39,181 bases of DNA from Bacteroidia bacterium (GTDB taxonomy: Bacteria; Bacteroidota; Bacteroidia; B-17B0; Aurantibacillaceae), in assembly GCA_026418315.1 (NCBI GenBank), contig JAOABO010000002.1, forward strand, positions 1 through 39,181, written 5' to 3'. This document shows positions 1-8,908 of the stretch, one piece after another. Position 1 is the stretch's first letter. Each line of letters starts with the position of its first letter. A program made the position numbers and the translations under genes. The notes under the pieces are model-generated. The model did not search any database. It was not told where the DNA came from and was given only the letters and a program-made list of their open reading frames with translations.

Positions 1-3000
1 ACCCAAATCCTCCTACAAGAGGATTTTTGTATTCATACACTGTAATAATAAATGAAGTAAAATTATATACCGATTTATTTACAGTATTTTCTTCACTTAC
101 AGGGTTCCATCCATACCATGCCGCACCAATATCTGCAAAAACAATGCCCTGAAATGTTCTCCAAAATTCTGATTTAATGTCTTTGAACAAGTACCTTACA
201 AAAGGAGAACGGAGTTCGCTATTAAACACTGTAAAGTTATTACCATTTCTTATGTTTTGAGTAAATCCTCTCATATTGGTGGCTAATGTTTGAAACTGAT
301 ATTCATCCGAATGAATAACATTGATATTGGTATTAAACCTTGGCGTGAGCCAGTTATCTACTCCGCCCAGATAGTAAATCAATTTATCTGTACCGGCAGA
401 CCCTCCGTAAGCCCATCTGTTGCACCAATAAAGATATTTATGTATCCTCCAATAATTTCTAAAATCAAACCCATAAGTGAGTAAATAATGAGAAGTGTTT
501 TCAATTTTTTGCATATATTCTATCCATGCCTTTCCCCTCCATCCTTCAAACAAATTAATGTCTCTATATCTGCTGTCATCATATACTAATTCAATTTTAC
601 TACCTCCATATCTTTCGGTTTCATTGGGCCTTGGCAAGGCATCATCGGTCAGAGCCAGATAAATGGCTTGGTCGTTTCGGTATTGTAAGGAGGTTCTTAA
701 AGAAAGCACTTCGTTAAGCGGATATTTTAATGTGTATCTTCCGTTATATGAAATAACTTTGGCAACATTGCCGTAAAAATTATTTATTTTCACAAATGTT
801 TGACGATGAAGTAACACCTGATGGTCGTATAATTTTTTTCTGTACTCGTAAGCCAGTAAAAATTCATTATCCAAAGTTCCTCCGATTCTGAACCCGGCTA
901 TTATATTTTGATTTTCAAACAAATCGTTCAAACCTATTTTTGTAATAAAATTAAAGCCAGGATTTAAATATACAGGTGTAGTGCCTCCTGTAAACCTTTG
1001 ATAGGTAGGAAAAAGAAAGCTATTGTTGAACTGCGTTAATACATGGTCTGCATAAAATGTGGTATAATAATTTTGTTGAATAGGAAATGAATAATTAGCA
1101 GGCAATACAGGTTTTGTTATTGGTTGGGTGGATATGTTTTGCTTTTTGATGGTATCAGAAGAATGAGAATTGTTTTTAGATAACTCATTATCAAAAGAAT
1201 AGTTTTCAAAATCAATACCTTTTTTAGGAGGAGTGATGGGGGTGTTTTTATTATCCAATTTTTCTGAAACAGAAGACAAGTTTTTTTCTTTTACTCCCGG
1301 ATTGATAAGCGAATTGCGGGCATAAGAACGCATCCATGTGGGTTTTAATTTTCTTTCGTTAATATGATTTTGTAATGGCGACTTCATTAAAGCCATATTT
1401 TCTTTAAAGTATTTTGATGTTTTTGAGTTAAATAGTATAGTAAAGTAAAAATTGTCTTTGACCAGTTGAGCATCACGAATGAAATAGTTCACATTGGAAA
1501 CAGGTTTTGAATGATAAAAGTATTGATATACCACAGTGGTATCTGCTGTTAGTATGGCACTATCGGGCTGTGCATGAAAAAGATTAACAAACCCGTTTTC
1601 ATCGCTTAAATAATAAAATTCATTGCTCTTTTGTGTAGAAGGTATGGGTTTATATTCGTTAATATTGGGTGTATTGGATACTCTGATAAGCAGATTATTT
1701 TTTTGTGGATAGTTGGTATAAAAAATATCTTTGAAGGACTGATATAATCTGAAGAATTTTTTATTGTCGTTATATGCTCTGGTGAGCGTATCGCTTGTGC
1801 GGTTACTTGAAAATATGATGGCTTTATTGTTATTAATAAATATGGGCTCATCATCATCGTAAATATCGTCTGTTATTTGTTCTACACCTCCGTTATTGAT
1901 GGTATATACAAAAATATCGGACTGACCTTTTCCTTGCTTAACTGCACTCATTACTAATTTTTTTCCATCATTACTATAACTGATGCTCATTATTTTTTCA
2001 AATCCTGTAATTGGTTTTTTGAACTCTTCCTTGTTTTGTAAATCAAAAGTGTGCAAGTAGAGTACGTTTTTCAACTCATAAACAGAGAGCAATATATTAT
2101 TTTTAGGATGCCATGCTATAAGCGGATAGTATTTATCAGTTTCTCTTTCTAATTTAGGATACAGTTTAAGAATTCTCTTTTTTTTCTTGTTTTGAATATC
2201 ATACGCAAATAATTTTTTTTGGCCTAAATACTCTGTTATAAATGCCAAATGTGTTTCGTCGTTGTTTATGATGAGTTTACTTACAGTTTCTCTTTTTTTA
2301 TGTTTTACAGTAATCACATTGCTTGAATCGTGTCCATTACGTGTATTGTCTTTGGTTTTGAAGTAGTGTTTATTGTAAGCATCCAGCATTTCAAAAAAAA
2401 CATCATTGACAGAATTACCAAGAATGAAAATAAATGCATCGTCGGGGTTATGGTTAATTTTAGTAAGGTAAATAATATTGGGGATACTGGCTTCGCTATA
2501 TATATCTGCAATATAATACCATAAGGCATGTCCTGCTATCAGGGCTGCTTTGCCTTCCATGGTTTTAATGTCAGAGATGGTATTAGTACGCATCAGTTCT
2601 AGTAGTTCCAGGTCATTTTTTACTGTCCAGCCCTCTGCCATAAATTTTGCTAATCCTTTTATATACCAATCGGGCATAGTAAAAATGGCATTGCTTTTTA
2701 TCGCATCTTTTGCTGAACCACTGTACATGTATTTATTAATCATCCATTCTGTAATAGAGTATCTTAAGTCGTGCTTGAGTTTTTCCAAGTTTCCATCAAA
2801 GTAAACAAATATTTTATCTCCAATAATTTTAGTATATCCTGCTACATTGTTGATTTCATCATATTGTAGTCCTATATTAGATTGATAAAAGTCGTGGATA
2901 TTATTGTAAACAATAACCGATAATTTATCTTCTATTTGATAATCCAAACGTTTTTCAAGTGTATTGATAATTTGGGGCAACTGGGCGTAAACATATTTTG

Positions 3001-3187
3001 CAATATCCTGCCCGCCTTGATATGTATATACTTTATACTTATCTGCATCAAAATAGGTCCACTCAAAAGGTTGATACTGCACTCTGTTTTTTCCAAATTC
3101 CATTATAGAGCCATAATAGAACTGTGCTTTGGCTAATTGTAATAATCCAAAAATTAAAAAAACAAATATTTTAATCCACTGCTTCAA
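1..3187 (-). CDS. Outer-membrane protein: peptidase-MA-like domain, PD40 propeller and BamA-like barrel (C-terminus outside window)
   Basis: Leftward gene with 1062 codons visible; the end lies beyond base 1. An in-frame stop (3214-3212) sits just upstream with no ATG after it, so the start is TTG: 3187 gives a good signal peptide (MKQWIKIFVFLIF..., cleavage near AKA-Q); TTG 3196 is the alternative. Residues about 30-230 resemble the gluzincin-like (peptidase MA) domain of Bacteroidota PD40 proteins, opening with EFGKNRVQYQPFEW, but the expected HExxH is absent (the site reads HDLRYSITEW). About 280-545 carry PD40/TolB-type blades (SNDGKKLVMSA; DDDEPIFINNNKAIIFSSNR). A disordered linker follows. 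From about 700 alternating strands end in a BamA/Omp85-like barrel (IVFADIGAAWYG; YEYKNPLVGGFG). Likely outer-membrane, surface-exposed. Function unknown; a secretion or assembly role is inference. Confidence 0.75.
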   Translation of the reverse strand, partial: MKQWIKIFVFLIFGLLQLAKAQFYYGSIMEFGKNRVQYQPFEWTYFDADKYKVYTYQGGQDIAKYVYAQLPQIINTLEKRLDYQIEDKLSVIVYNNIHDFYQSNIGLQYDEINNVAGYTKIIGDKIFVYFDGNLEKLKHDLRYSITEWMINKYMYSGSAKDAIKSNAIFTMPDWYIKGLAKFMAEGWTVKNDLELLELMRTNTISDIKTMEGKAALIAGHALWYYIADIYSEASIPNIIYLTKINHNPDDAFIFILGNSVNDVFFEMLDAYNKHYFKTKDNTRNGHDSSNVITVKHKKRETVSKLIINNDETHLAFITEYLGQKKLFAYDIQNKKKKRILKLYPKLERETDKYYPLIAWHPKNNILLSVYELKNVLYLHTFDLQNKEEFKKPITGFEKIMSISYSNDGKKLVMSAVKQGKGQSDIFVYTINNGGVEQITDDIYDDDEPIFINNNKAIIFSSNRTSDTLTRAYNDNKKFFRLYQSFKDIFYTNYPQKNNLLIRVSNTPNINEYKPIPSTQKSNEFYYLSDENGFVNLFHAQPDSAILTADTTVVYQYFYHSKPVSNVNYFIRDAQLVKDNFYFTILFNSKTSKYFKENMALMKSPLQNHINERKLKPTWMRSYARNSLINPGVKEKNLSSVSEKLDNKNTPITPPKKGIDFENYSFDNELSKNNSHSSDTIKKQNISTQPITKPVLPANYSFPIQQNYYTTFYADHVLTQFNNSFLFPTYQRFTGGTTPVYLNPGFNFITKIGLNDLFENQNIIAGFRIGGTLDNEFLLAYEYRKKLYDHQVLLHRQTFVKINNFYGNVAKVISYNGRYTLKYPLNEVLSLRTSLQYRNDQAIYLALTDDALPRPNETERYGGSKIELVYDDSRYRDINLFEGWRGKAWIEYMQKIENTSHYLLTYGFDFRNYWRIHKYLYWCNRWAYGGSAGTDKLIYYLGGVDNWLTPRFNTNINVIHSDEYQFQTLATNMRGFTQNIRNGNNFTVFNSELRSPFVRYLFKDIKSEFWRTFQGIVFADIGAAWYGWNPVSEENTVNKSVYNFTSFIITVYEYKNPLVGGFG

Positions 3188-3206
3188 AAAGTCCAATTTG
3201 AATTTA

Positions 3207-3214
3207 CAAAGTTA
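3207..3214 (-). promoter_or_regulatory. Bacteroidota -7 box TAACTTTG for the large barrel protein
   Basis: Perfect TAnnTTTG on the minus strand, 19 bases before the TTG start at 3187. Its first three bases are also the in-frame stop that excludes any earlier start. No clear -33 TTG was seen. Confidence 0.6.
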
Positions 3215-3260
3215 CAGGATTTTTCAGTAAGATAATGAAACTTTTTTATTTAAAAAATCA

Positions 3261-3288
3261 AAAAGCCCATCAGAAATGATGGGCTTTT
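3261..3288 (-). terminator. Intrinsic terminator after phaE
   Basis: Perfect 12-bp stem AAAAGCCCATCA / TGATGGGCTTTT closed by a 4-base loop (GAAA on the plus strand). It lies 25 bases past the phaE stop. Read on the minus strand the stem is followed by a T-rich stretch. It separates phaE from the large barrel gene, which has its own -7 box. Confidence 0.85.
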
Positions 3289-3313
3289 ATATGCTACATA
3301 ACGTGGGAATAAA

Positions 3314-4669
3314 TTATTTTACCGCTTGCTTTTTTGCAGAAGATTTTTTTTCTTCTTCAATGATGAGCTCTAATTTTTGCTCAAGGGATTTTACTTGTTT
3401 TTTCAAATCATGAATGGCTTTGTATACTTCTTCAATTTCGGATGTTTTTACCACCGGATACAATTCAAGGTACTTTTCCATTTGTTTTTCAAAGTAGGTT
3501 TTAATTTCCATACTTAAGTTCAATACTTCTGCTTTTAATTTTGAGAAAGATTCTGTAGCAAATAGGTCTGTAAGCAATTCATCAGATTCTTTTAGCCATT
3601 CATTGTATATAGCTTTGTAATCTAATTTAGCAATATCTGCAATATTGCCCTCAGTTAGCTTCTTGCTGTATTTGGCAGCTATTTTTTCAAGGGATTCATA
3701 TATTTTCAGATTGATATCTGAAGACATTTCGGCTTGCTTGATTGCATATTGGGCAATTTTATCCATTAAACTCAAGGTTTCGCTCAAAGTTTCTTTATCT
3801 TTTGGATTATTGATTAAATTAAGTAAGGGCTTAAAGTTTTCAAAATAAATATTTCCGTATTTGTTATACAATTCTTTAATTTGATTATAATCTCCGGTAA
3901 ATAACTGCGGATAATTTTCAAATAGTTTTTTGAAATATTTGGTGTATTGCTCTCTTAAAGAATTTTGAGATACAAAGTAATTGTGTATTTGGCCCATTGC
4001 ATTATCAAAAAAGGACTTTAAATCCGGAGTAGTATTAAAGAATCCACCAAAAATCTTATCAGTTAATTTTTTATATGTTTCTACATCATAAAATTGTTTG
4101 AATACTTCTGGTTTATACTCTCCCTTTTGAAATGCGTCAAAAATTGGTGCATAAAGTTCTTTGAAAGAATTGTACAAAGCATTGCTCTGTAACATTTCCT
4201 GAAAGAGATTTTTTGTAAAAGCCCCTTTGAAAGCAGATTGATAAGTTTCAAAGGTAGTATTAGCCGCTTTTACCCATTCGTTGTATAAGTTAGACCATTG
4301 ATTATTGATAGCAGAAAAGGTGTTAATATAATCGTTAGCAGGTCTTCCAAAATTAGCAAAACTGCTATAAACACTTTGATTGAAGTCAGTAATTTTTTTC
4401 AAATAATCCATTTGAGATTGGAACCAGTTTTTGAAAAAGTCCTGAACCTGATTTTGAGGTGTAGTACTTGTTTCCTGTAATTTACTCATAGTACCGCCTG
4501 CCAATGCCATTTGTTTTTCTAACCACTCTTTGTAAATAGTTGGCCCTTCTGTAATAGCATTACCAGTTGCAATAGCATTTTGCATCTTTTGTGTTGCTTC
4601 TAACCAATTGTTTAATGCCTGACTTTGACTCTCAATCAATGCATCCATAAAAGCGTTGTTTGTCTTCAT
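3314..4669 (-). CDS. phaE: PhaE-like class III polyhydroxyalkanoate synthase subunit
   Basis: 451 residues, predicted wholly helical, no signal peptide or membrane segment, rich in aromatic residues and Lys/Glu. The N-terminus (MKTNNAFMDALIESQSQALN) and repeated WLxxQ/WFQSQ helices resemble PhaE. The C-terminus has a coiled coil introduced by TSEIEEVYKAIHDLKKQVK, matching the PhaE ending in which a Thr-x-x-Glu turn leads into a paired-helix tail. PhaE activates PhaC at the granule surface. It is longer than typical PhaE (roughly 330-360 residues). ATG 4669 is chosen because the upstream in-frame TTG overlaps the -7 box. PhaC is not nearby, but phaJ-phaB lie at 26.0-27.2 kb. A phasin-like granule protein is the alternative. 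Confidence 0.65.
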   Translation of the reverse strand: MKTNNAFMDALIESQSQALNNWLEATQKMQNAIATGNAITEGPTIYKEWLEKQMALAGGTMSKLQETSTTPQNQVQDFFKNWFQSQMDYLKKITDFNQSVYSSFANFGRPANDYINTFSAINNQWSNLYNEWVKAANTTFETYQSAFKGAFTKNLFQEMLQSNALYNSFKELYAPIFDAFQKGEYKPEVFKQFYDVETYKKLTDKIFGGFFNTTPDLKSFFDNAMGQIHNYFVSQNSLREQYTKYFKKLFENYPQLFTGDYNQIKELYNKYGNIYFENFKPLLNLINNPKDKETLSETLSLMDKIAQYAIKQAEMSSDINLKIYESLEKIAAKYSKKLTEGNIADIAKLDYKAIYNEWLKESDELLTDLFATESFSKLKAEVLNLSMEIKTYFEKQMEKYLELYPVVKTSEIEEVYKAIHDLKKQVKSLEQKLELIIEEEKKSSAKKQAVK

Positions 4670-4696
4670 AATTTTTTGTTTTTTTATTTTCGCTCG

Positions 4697-4704
4697 CAAA
4701 GGTA
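4697..4704 (-). promoter_or_regulatory. -7 box TACCTTTG for phaE (proximal)
   Basis: Perfect TAnnTTTG followed by CG, ending 27 bases before the phaE ATG. A second perfect box lies 37 bp farther upstream. Confidence 0.65.
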
Positions 4705-4733
4705 AGAAAGTTTTGTTTTATTTTTCTTAAATT

Positions 4734-4741
4734 CAAAGTTA
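4734..4741 (-). promoter_or_regulatory. -7 box TAACTTTG for phaE (distal)
   Basis: Second perfect TAnnTTTG on the same strand upstream of phaE. It could be an alternative promoter or a chance match in AT-rich DNA. Confidence 0.4.
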
Positions 4742-5032
4742 ATAAATGTTAAATTGTTTGTTAAAATAAATGTTTCGTCTATAAAATTATCTTATTGGTA
4801 GAATTAGTTTTTTGATACCAATTCGATTGAATGGGAATGGAAAAGAATGGAGTGCATCTTGTAAAGTATTTTTTATAACTTGTGCTTATTCTGATTCCGA
4901 TTATTTTCAGAATCATTCACATAAATTATTAGCGTAATTTTATGGCAGATACAGATAAATTAAATTACGGGAAAATTACACCAACGGGAAAAATATCCTT
5001 TGATTGGTGTACTTGCAATAAAAACATCTTCC
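4742..5032. other. Divergent intergenic region between phaE and the M1 peptidase gene
   Basis: About 290 bases of AT-rich DNA with no gene of good coding quality. It holds a weak 7-bp inverted repeat (ATTCTGA 4888-4894 / TCAGAAT 4907-4913) without a T-tract, and the upstream part of the rightward promoter (TTG at 5013-5015, 17 bases before the -7 box). A 45-codon reading frame at 4942-5079 was considered and rejected. Confidence 0.6.
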
Positions 5033-5040
5033 TACTTTTG
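5033..5040 (+). promoter_or_regulatory. -7 box TACTTTTG for the M1 peptidase gene
   Basis: Perfect TAnnTTTG followed by CACC, 14 bases before the ATG at 5055, with TTG at 5013-5015 (17-base spacer; the usual spacer is about 19). Confidence 0.7.
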
Positions 5041-5054
5041 CACCAAAATTTTTT

Positions 5055-7058
5055 ATGCGAATTTTATTTTCTTTTGTAGCTTTTGCCATGGCCTCTTTTT
5101 CTTTTGCACAACATCAGCATCCTTGTTCTCAATCAAAAATTCAACACAAGTTAGTACTACAAAAAGCTCTTTTAAGACAACAACAAAATCAAATGAGTAG
5201 TACTCTTATGAACAATTACGACGTCAAGTTTCATCATCTGAATCTGAATTTAGAAAGAACCAACAAAAACATTTCAGGATATGTAAGAACCCTTGCAAAA
5301 GTAACCAGCACTCAGTTAGATACTTTTGCTTTTGTTTTACATCAGAATTATACTATTGACTCTGTTTATATCAACGGTTTAAAACACACTACAATTATTA
5401 CCACCGATAGTTTAAGACGAGTAAAGCTTATCAATCCTGTTACTCAAAATAATTTATTAGATGCTTACATCTATTATCATGGAACCGCTCATTCAATGAC
5501 TACTGCATTAGGAAATGGCTTTGACAATGGCACTTCTCCGTCTTGGGGCAATCAGGTTACATGGAGTTTAAGTGAAACAAGAGGGGCTTATCATTGGTGG
5601 CCTTGCAAACAAGATTTAAGAGACAAAATAGATAGTGCGTGGATATTTGTTACAACCGACTCTTCCAATATGGTTGGCTCTAATGGCATTCTTTCAAATG
5701 TCATAACACTTGGAAACAAAAAAAGATACGAATGGAAAACTCAATATCCCATTGATTATTATTTAATTTCTGTAGCTGTTGCAAAGTATAAACCATATAA
5801 ATTATATGCAAAACCTCAGTATCTCTTAAACGATTCTATTTTGATATTAAATTATATCTATGATAACGCTATTAACAATCCATTTTTTATTTCTAATCAA
5901 AAGGTAGATTTAGATAAAATTAAACCTACGCTTGAATTTTTAAGTAAAATGTATGGGATGTATCCTTTTTACAAAGAAAAATATGGACATTCAATGGCTC
6001 CAATAGGTGGCGGTATGGAACATCAAACGATGACTACTATAGGTTTTTTTGACTTTATGATTGATGCACACGAATTAGGTCATCAATGGTGGGGCGATAT
6101 GGTAACTTGCAAAACCTGGGGGGATATATGGATTAATGAAGGATTTGCTTCCTATACTGAGCACCTTGCTAATCAATATTTAGACCCCACTAATTTTATG
6201 AGTAATCTCAATTCAGTTCATAATAATGTTATGAGTCAGCCGGGTGGAAGTATTTTTTTTACAGGAACAGATACTACTGACGATAACAGAATATTTGACA
6301 GCCGCCTTACATACGACAAAGGTGGAGCCATCATTCATACCTTAAGATTTGTAACCAACAATGACTCTGTTTTTTTCAACGGACTGAGAAATTTTCTGAA
6401 TACATACAAATGGAGCACCGCTACTGCTATGGATTTCAAAACAAACTTTGAAACCTATACCGGACAAAACCTTACGCAATTTTTTAATCAATGGTATTTT
6501 GGTGAAGGGTATCCAACTTTTAATGTCAAATGGAACTATTTTGGAAACACACTGATTATTCAATCTACTCAAACTACTTCTAAACCAACTTCTGTTCCAT
6601 TATTCATCACACCTATAGAATATAAACTCATTCGTTCAAGTGGAGGAGATACCATTATTAGAGTAATGCACAGTAATTCTACCGAAACCTATACTTTTAC
6701 CATCAATGGTAATGTTACCAATATACAAGTAGATCCTAATAACTGGCTTATTAATAAAACCATTGGACCATTAAAAGACGGTACATTGTATGTAAACTCT
6801 GTTTCCTACAAGGTACCCATTAATATTTTTCCTAATCCCGTAACTGATATTTTGCACATTGAAAGTTCATTTTTAGAAAATAAAAACTACGAATTCATTG
6901 ACCTAACAGGTAAGATAATTTTAAAAGGACAATTTAAAACAAATTCTGAAATTCTTGATTTATCCCAATATTCAAAAGGCATTTATTTTCTTATCCTAAA
7001 AGATAATCAGGGAAATATAATTGCTAACGAAAAAATGATGATTAATAATTCAAGGTAA
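5055..7058 (+). CDS. Secreted M1-family metallopeptidase with T9SS sorting domain
   Basis: 667 residues. A signal peptide (MRILFSFVAFAMASFSFA-Q) is followed by the M1 N-terminal beta domain. The catalytic core has an exopeptidase-type loop GGMEH (319-323, the GAMEN equivalent) and the zinc motif H339-E-x-x-H343 with the third ligand E362 exactly 18 residues on (NEGFASY). M1 enzymes remove N-terminal residues from peptides; this one is predicted to act outside the cell. From about residue 586 a type A T9SS C-terminal domain follows (IFPNPVTDIL ... YSKGIYFLILKD), which would send it through the outer membrane for surface attachment or release. It lacks the long helical C-terminal domain of PepN, as usual in short Bacteroidota M1 enzymes. 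Transcribed alone from the 5033 promoter; the LEA2 lipoprotein follows after 53 bases. Confidence 0.93.
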   Translation: MRILFSFVAFAMASFSFAQHQHPCSQSKIQHKLVLQKALLRQQQNQMSSTLMNNYDVKFHHLNLNLERTNKNISGYVRTLAKVTSTQLDTFAFVLHQNYTIDSVYINGLKHTTIITTDSLRRVKLINPVTQNNLLDAYIYYHGTAHSMTTALGNGFDNGTSPSWGNQVTWSLSETRGAYHWWPCKQDLRDKIDSAWIFVTTDSSNMVGSNGILSNVITLGNKKRYEWKTQYPIDYYLISVAVAKYKPYKLYAKPQYLLNDSILILNYIYDNAINNPFFISNQKVDLDKIKPTLEFLSKMYGMYPFYKEKYGHSMAPIGGGMEHQTMTTIGFFDFMIDAHELGHQWWGDMVTCKTWGDIWINEGFASYTEHLANQYLDPTNFMSNLNSVHNNVMSQPGGSIFFTGTDTTDDNRIFDSRLTYDKGGAIIHTLRFVTNNDSVFFNGLRNFLNTYKWSTATAMDFKTNFETYTGQNLTQFFNQWYFGEGYPTFNVKWNYFGNTLIIQSTQTTSKPTSVPLFITPIEYKLIRSSGGDTIIRVMHSNSTETYTFTINGNVTNIQVDPNNWLINKTIGPLKDGTLYVNSVSYKVPINIFPNPVTDILHIESSFLENKNYEFIDLTGKIILKGQFKTNSEILDLSQYSKGIYFLILKDNQGNIIANEKMMINNSR

Positions 7059-7111
7059 AAAACTGTTTTATTATTTTACATTTTATTTTGTAAAAAATCT
7101 TTTACTTTTTT

Positions 7112-7582
7112 ATGGTAAGGTTCATCTTATTTTTTATATTTACATGGTTCTTTTTATCATCATGCCGTCAATACAAAGAAGTATCGGTTTCGGGCATTGA
7201 AAGTTTCAGTATTAAAAAAATAGACAAAAAAGAAATGCTTACTGAAATTAAGGTGAATATAAAAAACCCAAATGATTTCAGCTTTAATATTTATTCAGGA
7301 AAAGCTAATATTTATCTTGGAAAGATATTATTAGGAAATGCCAAATTACAGAAAAAAGTACATGTTCCAGCCCATTCATCAGAAAGTTATACATTGTTGC
7401 TTAAAACATCATTTGAAAAAATAAACTTACAAGACCTTATTAATAATTTTACACTATCAGACATAGGAAAATTAAAAATTAGTGGACATATAAAAGCCGG
7501 AAAATTCATAGTCAGGAAAAAAATAAAAACAGAATATGAAGGTCGTCCCTTTCAGGCACTGGACTTTAATTATACAAAATAA
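7112..7582 (+). CDS. LEA2-type (LEA14-like) lipoprotein
   Basis: 156 residues. A hydrophobic N-terminus ends in a lipobox, FLSSC, with the lipidated Cys about residue 18. The body matches the LEA type 2 beta-sandwich: alternating strands with IKVNIKNPNDFSFNIYSGK (the conserved N-P-N with a flanking beta strand) and a second half giving LKTSFEKINLQDLI. Bacterial LEA2 lipoproteins are common in Bacteroidota, usually of unknown function; stress protection is known only for some plant members. A near-match -7 box, TACTTTTT (7103-7110), ends one base before the ATG; another, TTATTTTG, is at 7083-7090. Confidence 0.75.
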   Translation: MVRFILFFIFTWFFLSSCRQYKEVSVSGIESFSIKKIDKKEMLTEIKVNIKNPNDFSFNIYSGKANIYLGKILLGNAKLQKKVHVPAHSSESYTLLLKTSFEKINLQDLINNFTLSDIGKLKISGHIKAGKFIVRKKIKTEYEGRPFQALDFNYTK

Positions 7583-7633
7583 TTTTACCTATAGGCATAT
7601 TTTTTTGTAAATTAGCACACCATAAGCCAAGTA

Positions 7634-8182
7634 ATGGAACAGGTTTACAACAAACAAGAGTTTCTGTCTCAGAAAAATAAAGATGTATTAGAAAATTTAA
7701 TTGAACAACTTTTGCCAAAATGCAATGGAATTGCCAATAGATATTGTAAAACCAATGAACAATCAGCTGAATTATCAGTAAAATGTTTTTTATCCGTTTT
7801 AAAAGAAATGCTCAATAGAAAAGAAGATGACTTTGAAGAAAAAACTTTTTTGAAACATTTCATTATTTGTTTAGTTCAAACTTTAATAACACAAAGAACC
7901 GGCACCTTAGTGGCAGATACTACCATAGTATCGGTTCTCAAAAATTCTTCTAATAATCTCTTCAGTAATTCGGAATACTATAAAACTCTTTCTGTTGGAG
8001 AAATTATTACACATATCAGAAAATTGAATTTTATTCAGCAAATTGTATTTAATCTTATTGTGTTAGATAATTTTTCATTATCAGAAACCGCTCAAATTCT
8101 ACAACACAACGAGCTGAGTATCAAAGCCCTGCTTGAAAAAACAAAATACAATTTATATACTTCTGTAAAATCTACCATATAA
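7634..8182 (+). CDS. Divergent ECF sigma-factor-like protein
   Basis: 182 residues, no signal or membrane segment. Residues about 125-180 look like sigma region 4: a helix (IRKLNFIQQIVFNLIVLDNF), then the helix-turn-helix SLSETAQILQHNELSIKALL and a closing helix KYNLYTSVKS. Residues 20-90 could be a degenerate region 2 (IANRYCKTNEQSAELSVKCF). The usual conserved acidic and aromatic residues of ECF region 2 are poorly kept, so it may be a non-canonical sigma factor or a DNA-binding relative. Its stop overlaps the ATG of the next gene (TAATG at 8180-8184), typical of a sigma factor paired with a membrane regulator. A near-match -7 box TAAATTAG (7608-7615) lies 18 bases before the ATG. Confidence 0.55.
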   Translation: MEQVYNKQEFLSQKNKDVLENLIEQLLPKCNGIANRYCKTNEQSAELSVKCFLSVLKEMLNRKEDDFEEKTFLKHFIICLVQTLITQRTGTLVADTTIVSVLKNSSNNLFSNSEYYKTLSVGEIITHIRKLNFIQQIVFNLIVLDNFSLSETAQILQHNELSIKALLEKTKYNLYTSVKSTI

Positions 8183-8811
8183 TGGAAGCGGATGAAAATA
8201 AAATACTGGAAGAACACCTTCAACATCTTTTCAAAGAATACTCTATTCCTTATACAGAAGAGCAGAAAACAAAAATCATCAACGAATTTCAAAACTTAAA
8301 AACGCATAGTTCTGCCATACATATTTCTTTGAAAGACATTATTCAGAATAAAACTTTACAACTCATTATCATCGCTACTATTTTAGTGTTTGTTTTAATT
8401 TATTTAATTACAAAAATTTTTCCTGCAGATAATTCCCCAAAAAATAATACTGAAATTCAAAATACTGCCATCGATACGATTAATTCAAATAGTCAAAATA
8501 CCATTACACATCCTACCATTACAACAAAAACAACCGATACAACTTCGGCAAACAACAACACTGCTAACATATCAACACCCATTACTTCATCTATTCAAAC
8601 ATACTCTACTAACATCAATAAAAATAAAGATACTACCTTAAAAAGCAGCAACACCAGCCAAATTTCTGAAACCAATGTTTCATCTCATAACAAGCCAAAA
8701 AATAAATCTAAAAGAAAAAGAAAAGATACTACTTACCTTCAGGAAAATTCTATGCCTGTATTAGAGCCCAAATCTCCTAATTTAAATTCTGAGTCAAAAG
8801 AAGAAGAGTAA
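8182..8811 (+). CDS. Single-pass membrane protein, possible anti-sigma partner
   Basis: 209 residues. An acidic, helical cytoplasmic N-terminus (1-58, with EEHLQHLFKEYSIPYTEEQK) leads to one membrane segment at about 59-80 (LQLIIIATILVFVLIYLITK). The remaining 125 residues are low complexity, rich in Ser, Thr and Asn, with a Lys/Arg cluster (KNKSKRKRK) near residue 170. No named family was recognised. The one-base overlap with the sigma-like gene upstream implies translational coupling and a shared role. Cytoplasmic helix, one span and an extracytoplasmic tail fits an anti-sigma layout, but no zinc-binding anti-sigma motif is present. The disordered tail could cross the cell wall. Function is inference. 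Confidence 0.6.
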   Translation: MEADENKILEEHLQHLFKEYSIPYTEEQKTKIINEFQNLKTHSSAIHISLKDIIQNKTLQLIIIATILVFVLIYLITKIFPADNSPKNNTEIQNTAIDTINSNSQNTITHPTITTKTTDTTSANNNTANISTPITSSIQTYSTNINKNKDTTLKSSNTSQISETNVSSHNKPKNKSKRKRKDTTYLQENSMPVLEPKSPNLNSESKEEE

Positions 8812-8885
8812 AGCATTTTATCCTAAAGCGTGTTTTCAATAAAATCTATCAGACACTCTGCAATCAGTTTTCCAATTCAAATTTG

Positions 8886-8893
8886 TATTATTG
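8886..8893 (+). promoter_or_regulatory. Near-match -7 box TATTATTG for the SCO-like pair
   Basis: Seven of eight consensus positions, followed by CACC as at 5041 and 18817. It ends 15 bases before the ATG at 8909. Confidence 0.4.
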
Positions 8894-8908
8894 CACCACA
8901 ATATTTTT

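Noticed and set aside
4888..4913. Inverted repeat ATTCTGA/TCAGAAT
   Set aside because: Only seven base pairs with a 12-base loop and no T-tract; too weak for a terminator or operator call.
4942..5079. 45-codon reading frame starting MADTDKLNYGKITPTGK in the phaE/M1 intergenic region
   Set aside because: It runs through the -33/-7 promoter and into the start of the M1 gene in another frame, and its second half has poor composition; most likely non-coding.
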